From positions 6,572,001 to 6,636,000 of the forward strand of contig OZ025255.1 of NCBI GenBank assembly GCA_964019135.1: a DNA stretch of 64,000 nt. The letters are read 5' to 3'. Shown in pieces: positions 59,785-64,000 of this stretch. Origin of the DNA: Arenicola marina. Lineage: Eukaryota > Annelida > Polychaeta > Arenicolidae. A program made the translations under genes and the position numbers. Below the pieces are notes generated by a model. That model saw only the letters and a program-made list of their open reading frames with translations, had not been told where the DNA came from and did not search any database. How positions within the stretch are numbered: the first letter of the stretch is position 1; the number at the start of each line of letters is the position of its first letter.

Positions 59785-60745
59785 CTGCAAATATTTTCGC
59801 GTTGGAGTCAATTTAGGCCATAGTTCACTAAATATCAATATTTCTTGTTTTTTATTTGCTATTAAATACTTTTCCCAATAGAGACGAAGAAGCAGTGTCC
59901 TCATATTTTCTCTCCGTGTTATAGTTTTCGAGTTTTCGCAAATATTTTCGCGTTGGAGTCAGTTTTGGCCATAGCTCACTAAATATCAATATTTTTTGTT
60001 TTCTTAAATATTTCTCCCAATAAAGACGAAGAAGCAGGTGTCATATTTTCTCTCCGTGTTATAGTTTTCGAGTTATAGTCCATTTAGTTAATTTATATCG
60101 CGCAGACGTGATAGCGACCCGCTTTTTGACAAATAATTTCGCGTAAACATAATTTCAGGCCGTAGTTTCCTTAATAATAGATGTAGAGACTCAATTTCTT
60201 TTTCAAAATAGTATACTAATAAAGGCGAAGAAACAGGTGTCCTTAGATATTTTTTTGGTGCCATAGTTTTCGAGTTATATACAATTTTCGCGTTTATTTA
60301 CATCGCAAGCGGACGTGATAGCGAGCCGCTTTTTAAAAATGATTTCTGTGTAGGCATAATTTCAGGCCGTTGTTCCCTTAATAATATATGTAGAGACTCA
60401 ATTTCTTTTTAAATGATTATTCTAATAGAGACAAAGAAACAGGTGTCTTTAGATATTTTTTTAGTGCTATAGCTTTCAAGTTATAGTCCTTTTTCGCGTT
60501 TATGATATTTTGGGCCGTAATTCCCTAAATAATATACGTAGAGACTCAATTTCTTTTTAAATGATTATTCCAATACAGACGAAGACGCAAGTGTCCTTAG
60601 AATTTTTTAGTGCTATAGTTTTCGAGTTATATTCAATTTTCACTATTTATTTCACAAATATTTTGCGTTTATGTCATTTTTCGCCGTTATTCTATGAATA
60701 ATATTCGTAGAGATTGAATTTGTTTATGTCTTCTCTTAATGAAGG
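59785..60745. repeat. Degenerate tandem repeat, about six units of 155-210 bp
   Basis: Each unit carries the same ordered words: TTTTCGCGTTKRWGTC, GGCCRTAGTTC, AATATCAAT or AATAATATRYGTAGAGACTC, AATARAGACGAAGAAGCAGG, GTGTCCT, then TATAGTTTTCGAGTTATA. Units start near 59,785, 59,938, 60,130, 60,340, 60,497 and 60,656. The first two are most alike; units three and four share GTGATAGCGA-CCGCTTTTT. No coding frame runs through them. Confidence 0.75.
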
Positions 60746-60786
60746 CAAAGAGGGATTGTACCCGCACATATTGCTCGTTCTTTCTT

Positions 60787-61353
60787 ATGACAGAACAAGC
60801 AGATGATTCCGAATACAACCCGGAATAGTCGCCCGCTTCCACGGAGTCAGATTCAAGTCAATCGAGAAGTCGTTCGCCCAAACGCAAGGTCAGGCGCAAG
60901 CTGATGCCCCAAGGACGCACGGGCAAGCGTGGAAGGAGTCGAGGGCCAACAGGGACGACGCCTGAGGTTATCGAAGGAGACAGTACAAGGGAGTCCTCAC
61001 CATGCGCTTCTCCCGTCACCAGTGTCAACAGCCCGGATGCGAGCGGCAGTATGACGTCGCCTTCTTCCAGCAAGGTCAAGCGCAAGCTGATACCCCATGG
61101 CGGGCAGGCCAAGGGCAAGCGTGGAAGGAATCACTGGCGAAAAGCCAAGACGTCTGAGGTCATCGAAGTAGACAGTGCAAGGGAGTCCACACTATGCCCT
61201 TCACCCGTCACCAGGGTCCACAGCCCGGATCAGAGCGGCAGTATGACGTCGCGTTCTGCCAGCCCCACTTCAAAGCGCGATCTCAGCCAATCGCTCTTTG
61301 ACCCGGCTGAAAACTACATGAACGACGAGGACGAGGACGAGGCGCCTTCATAG
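60787..61353 (+). pseudogene. Basic, serine-rich coding part with a duplicated module
   Basis: From the ATG at 60,787 the frame reads MTEQADDSEYNPE, meets a TAG, and is then open from about 60,829 to 61,353 (an ATG at 60,904 gives 149 residues). Two modules of about 60 residues are imperfect copies: each has K-V-x-R-K-L-[MI]-P, a G/K/R-rich patch, EVIEGDSTRESSPC or EVIEVDSARESTLC, and SPVTxVxSPDxSGSMTS. It ends in an acidic run NDEDEDEAPS. The protein would be disordered, nuclear-type and phosphorylatable. The frame directly after is that of the zinc-finger part, so both likely come from one gene that is broken here or joined by splicing. Family unknown. Confidence 0.5.
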
Positions 61354-61379
61354 GGAAACGCATTCAGCGACCGTGTACC

Positions 61380-62108
61380 ATGGTCACATGCGACGTCCTC
61401 GTGCAGGACCTGCCTCTTCATTTGAGGAACTTCCATGGTTTGAGCGCCGTGGTGGCACGACAGGTATCAAGGGCCAACGAAATAAAGATCTCCAGGGCTA
61501 TGAAAAGCCACCGCGCCATCAAGTGCGCCATCTGTCCATCACAAATTATCAGCTACAAACGCCACTTGCGTCACTCCCATGGCTTTACAGCGGACGGCGT
61601 GCGGCGCTACATGACGCACGGAAGGATAGACTTTCTGGCAGCAAGACGAGACAACCGGATTCTAGAGAATATGGTCCTGCAGATCGACGCAAACTCACAG
61701 ACACACGATAATGAAGACGTGGCGTCCTCGGGGGAGGAGGATACTCTTCGCCAGGCCCGGGCGGAGGCCCGGAGGCAAGAGCAGGACCCTGTTGGCCAGG
61801 CCAAGGCGCATGCCAGGAAGCCACAGGTAACTACTCTTAGCCAGGCCCTGGCCGATGCCCGGAGGCGAGAACAATCTTCCTCCGGAAAACGATTTCCAAC
61901 AGTGACCGTCAAGAGATGCAATGTACCGCGCGCTGCCTCAACGCCGGTGGCCGCCCCAAAAGTGCGCCCGCCCGCCACACCGACGGCTGTGACGTCCGCC
62001 ACTCCCGATGCGTCGCGGCCCGTGATTCCGAAGCTATGGCAGCATCAGCCCGTCAAAAAGCGTGAATTGCGTCGTGTGCCAAATATTATTACTACATACC
62101 GCAAATAA
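61380..62108 (+). CDS. Zinc-finger protein part, unidentified
   Basis: 242 residues from the ATG at 61,380; the frame is open upstream to about 61,340, adding ...KRIQRPCT before it. Two fingers of one design appear: C-x4-C-x10-HLRNFHG around the start and CAICPSQIISYKRHLRHSHG near residues 49-68, both ending in HLR...HG. Then comes YMTHGRIDFLAARRDN, an acidic patch and three diverged copies of an A/R/Q-rich element (RQARAEARRQEQ, GQAKAHARKPQ, SQALADARRREQ). A Pro/Ala/Thr-rich tail ends in TYRK. It could be a host nucleic-acid-binding protein or the first protein of a mobile element; no polymerase or recombinase part follows. Confidence 0.5.
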   Translation: MVTCDVLVQDLPLHLRNFHGLSAVVARQVSRANEIKISRAMKSHRAIKCAICPSQIISYKRHLRHSHGFTADGVRRYMTHGRIDFLAARRDNRILENMVLQIDANSQTHDNEDVASSGEEDTLRQARAEARRQEQDPVGQAKAHARKPQVTTLSQALADARRREQSSSGKRFPTVTVKRCNVPRAASTPVAAPKVRPPATPTAVTSATPDASRPVIPKLWQHQPVKKRELRRVPNIITTYRK

Positions 62109-62110
62109 TT

Positions 62111-62311
62111 GATTCGTGTTCTAATTCTATTTCATACACGACGGAATTCATTGAGTCGCGACGCAAATCGAATTACTACATGACGCTAAACATTGGTCAT
62201 GTCATAATTCGAATTGCAGCTTCACCCCGTCAATTAATGACATGTAGTAAGTCTATAAGCGTCGCGACCCAATCAATTGCGTCATGTATGAAATAAAATT
62301 AGAACACGAAC
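62111..62311. repeat. Inverted pair of about 75-bp arms
   Basis: The left arm (about 62,112-62,185) begins ATTCGTGTTCTAATTCTATT and contains GAGTCGCGACGC. The right arm (about 62,236-62,311) is its inverted, diverged copy, ending TAAAATTAGAACACGAA. The short middle carries ATAATTCGAATTGCAG, which is the reverse complement of the core of the tandem repeat that follows. Confidence 0.65.
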
Positions 62312-62334
62312 CCCGGAATTAACTACACGTAGCA

Positions 62335-62735
62335 ACTCATTTGAGACATAGCGAAACTCGAATTGCGACATGACCCCTGAATAGAAGCATATGTGTTAAA
62401 TATTTAGATACACGATGCAGTTCGAATTATGACATAACGCCTGAATTGAGGCATTGCTGTAAATATTTGGGACGTAACGCAATTCGAATTAAGACATAAC
62501 GCCCGACTTGAAGCATATGTCTCAAATATTTAGAGACACGACGCAATTCGAATTATGACATAGCGCCTGAATTGAGGCATTGCTGTAAATAGTTGAGACG
62601 TAACGCAATTCGAATTAAGACATAACGCCCGAACTGAAAGATATGTCTTACATATTTAGAGACAGAACGTAATTCGAATTATGACATAGCTCCTGAATTG
62701 AGGCATTACTGTAAATATTTGAGACGTGTAGTAAA
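62335..62735. repeat. 63-bp tandem repeat with alternating A/B units
   Basis: About six units share ACGCAATTCGAATTADGACA and TAACGCCYGAATTGARGCAT. Two types alternate: one has AAGACATAACGCCCGA and continues to GCATATGTCTCAAATATTTAG, the other has ATGACATAGCGCCTGA and continues to GGCATTGCTGTAAATATTTG. The higher-order period is therefore about 125 bp. It ends near 62,735, about 65 bp before a candidate first exon. Confidence 0.8.
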
Positions 62736-62799
62736 TACGACAGATTGACCTATCACAGGTCACCGCGCAAAACATTCCCATGTCCAGAATAATAACAAA

Positions 62800-63018
62800 A
62801 TGGCGCATTTAGTGCATCGTGGAGACGAGAATGCGTTTTTCTCCGGCCTGTCGTCGCTATGTTCTGGAGCGGCGGCACTTATGCGGCAAGAAGCACCTGC
62901 TCGTCATGCATTGGACACATATTGCCGACTCCGAGGGGCCACAGAGCAGCTGCCAAGGCTGCACGGACGGCTAAACTTGGCACCAGAGGAGTTCTTGGGT
63001 TTGCTGACAGACCTACAG
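62800..63018 (+). CDS. Candidate first coding exon of a host gene
   Basis: The ATG at 62,800 lies in a good start context (AACAAAATGGCG). The frame runs exactly 73 codons to CTACAG|GTAGGC, a strong splice donor at 63,018/63,019 in phase 0. The peptide begins MAHLVHRGDENAFFSGLSSL, then has LDTYCRLRGATEQLPRLHGR, and ends EEFLGLLTDLQ. It looks like an amphipathic helical N-terminus with no signal peptide. The frame is also open past the donor to 63,105, but that part enters repeat-like DNA. I do not recognise the protein. The 219-bp length and phase support an exon; there is no transcript evidence. Confidence 0.45.
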
Positions 63019-64000
63019 GTAGGCCTACGCTTGATCATGTTTATGACTGAAACGGATTTGAACCTAGCATGCATGGGCGGATCCAGTTTTTTAATACAAA
63101 AATAAGGCCATGTAAGGCGTGGACTCCCCCCCCCCCCCCATTTCAGGGCGGTTTTTAAGGCGTGCCCCCTCTCCCCCGGTCATCTTTACATTTTTTGTTA
63201 GAACCCCCCCTTTTCAAACTCCAAGATCTGCCCCTAACCATGATAAGCTTATATCGTATGCCACTGAAAACTTGCGACAGTGTCGGGGGCAGGGGCGCAC
63301 ATTTTCTGACGACCGGGGAGATGGGCCGCCAATTTATTTCCAATTAGTCAATCACTATCAGGTTATGTGATCTTATATCCAGACATGCACCAGTCAGTCT
63401 GCACTTTGTGACCACATTTTGCATCTGAAAAGTAGCCAGGCCTATCTATACATTCAGTATGAATATCAATTGCTGGTGTAGCATGGCAACAAGCTGTTAC
63501 TGTTGTAAGACAGTTGGCAACGACCCGTCACTTCTTGTTTTGATGCTAGTGATACCATACCATTCTTGCAATCTTGTGTCACAAGATAAAATGCTAGCTT
63601 ACTAAGGTCTGTAACTTTGCAGAATATCTAAAATGGCTAGATCGATCCATTGCACTGTATCATAACAAAATTAAGTAATACTCATCCAAGTTAGTCATAC
63701 AGCAACATTTTCTTTGAGAAACTTGATTTGTTTTGTCTGGAAATTATGTATTTAGATTCTTAGCGACAATGTACACATATATTGTATGCGATAAATAACC
63801 TGACATTTTGTTGAGCCTCTCTTTTAGCCGAATTGGTGCATCCTGTATAGGAAAGTGTGGCTTAATTTCTTGTGTACTATGTCTTCAAAATTTGCACCTT
63901 ACGGACCTTTTAAATGTAAGATAACACATCTACTTCTTATAGAGCTAACATTCCTACAGACAGACCATGCGTCCAAAACGCTTTTCCCAAATATTTTAAG
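63019..64000 (+). other. Intron-like DNA with a dispersed-repeat piece
   Basis: If the exon above is real, this is its intron. It contains GGGCGGATCCAG near 63,075 and C-rich runs (13-14 C near 63,127, others to 63,215), a combination I associate with common dispersed repeats in marine invertebrates. The rest is AT-rich, without other recognisable features up to 63,800. Small open frames at 63,119-63,370 sit in the C-rich part and are not supported. Confidence 0.4.
63828..63915 (+). CDS. Possible second exon
   Basis: TTGAGCCTCTCTTTTAG at 63,811-63,827 is a good pyrimidine-rich acceptor, and AAAT|GTAAGA at 63,915/63,916 is a good donor. The 88 bp between are open in the phase left by the upstream exon (PNWCILYRKVWL...). 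The peptide resembles nothing known and the frame is also open to the window end, so chance is a fair alternative. Confidence 0.2.

Noticed and set aside
63119-63370. 83-codon proline-rich frame
   Set aside because: It is produced by C runs of a dispersed repeat inside the presumed intron.

Overview
The window looks like nuclear DNA of an aquatic invertebrate animal. The grounds are an eukaryotic satellite array, a Ty3/Gypsy (Metaviridae) fossil with a K02A2.6/Mag-type pol, tails of two non-LTR retrotransposons (one L1/Tx1-like, one CR1-like), foldback/MITE-type elements, and a GT-AG-style exon end. A mollusc- or lancelet-like genome fits best from memory of these repeat families, but the sequence alone does not fix the phylum.

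Region 1 (1-43,035) is almost entirely one satellite. Its base unit is about 30 bp, with members recognisably diverged from one another, some in fused 60-61 bp forms. Larger blocks were copied on top of this: period 2,457 (two partial copies), 1,660 (two copies), 4,340 (two copies), 7,612 (two copies that contain the second 4,340 block), and 3,354/3,358 (two full copies plus a partial third). A 717-bp solo-LTR-like insertion with a 5-bp target duplication landed in the array once and was carried along, so it now appears three times and dates the amplification steps. I see no convincing host gene here; the many open frames on both strands follow from the unit being 10 codons long.

Region 2 (43,036-50,800) is mosaic, mostly non-coding DNA. 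It holds a pair of about 160-bp direct repeats, three foldback elements (two of which share an edge motif), a short Myb/SANT-like fragment, a GC-rich decayed minisatellite, the 3' end of an L1/Tx1-like LINE, a decayed minus-strand coding stretch of unknown identity, and AT-rich spacers.

Region 3 (50,817-58,112) is a decayed copy of a protein family that I recognise from memory as multi-copy and unnamed in aquatic animals. It is split by a Ty3/Gypsy fossil (52,470-56,999) with 183-bp LTRs, a 5-bp GTATC target duplication, a primer-binding site, gag-like, protease-RT-RNase H and integrase parts, and a polypurine tract. The LTRs differ at about 3 of 183 sites, so the insertion is fairly recent.

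Region 4 (58,400-64,000) holds a CR1-like LINE remnant, a degenerate tandem repeat of 155-210 bp units (59,785-60,745), a broken or spliced zinc-finger coding unit with a duplicated basic module (60,787-62,108), a composite inverted-plus-tandem repeat (62,111-62,735), and a likely first exon of a host gene (62,800-63,018) followed by intron-like sequence to the window end.
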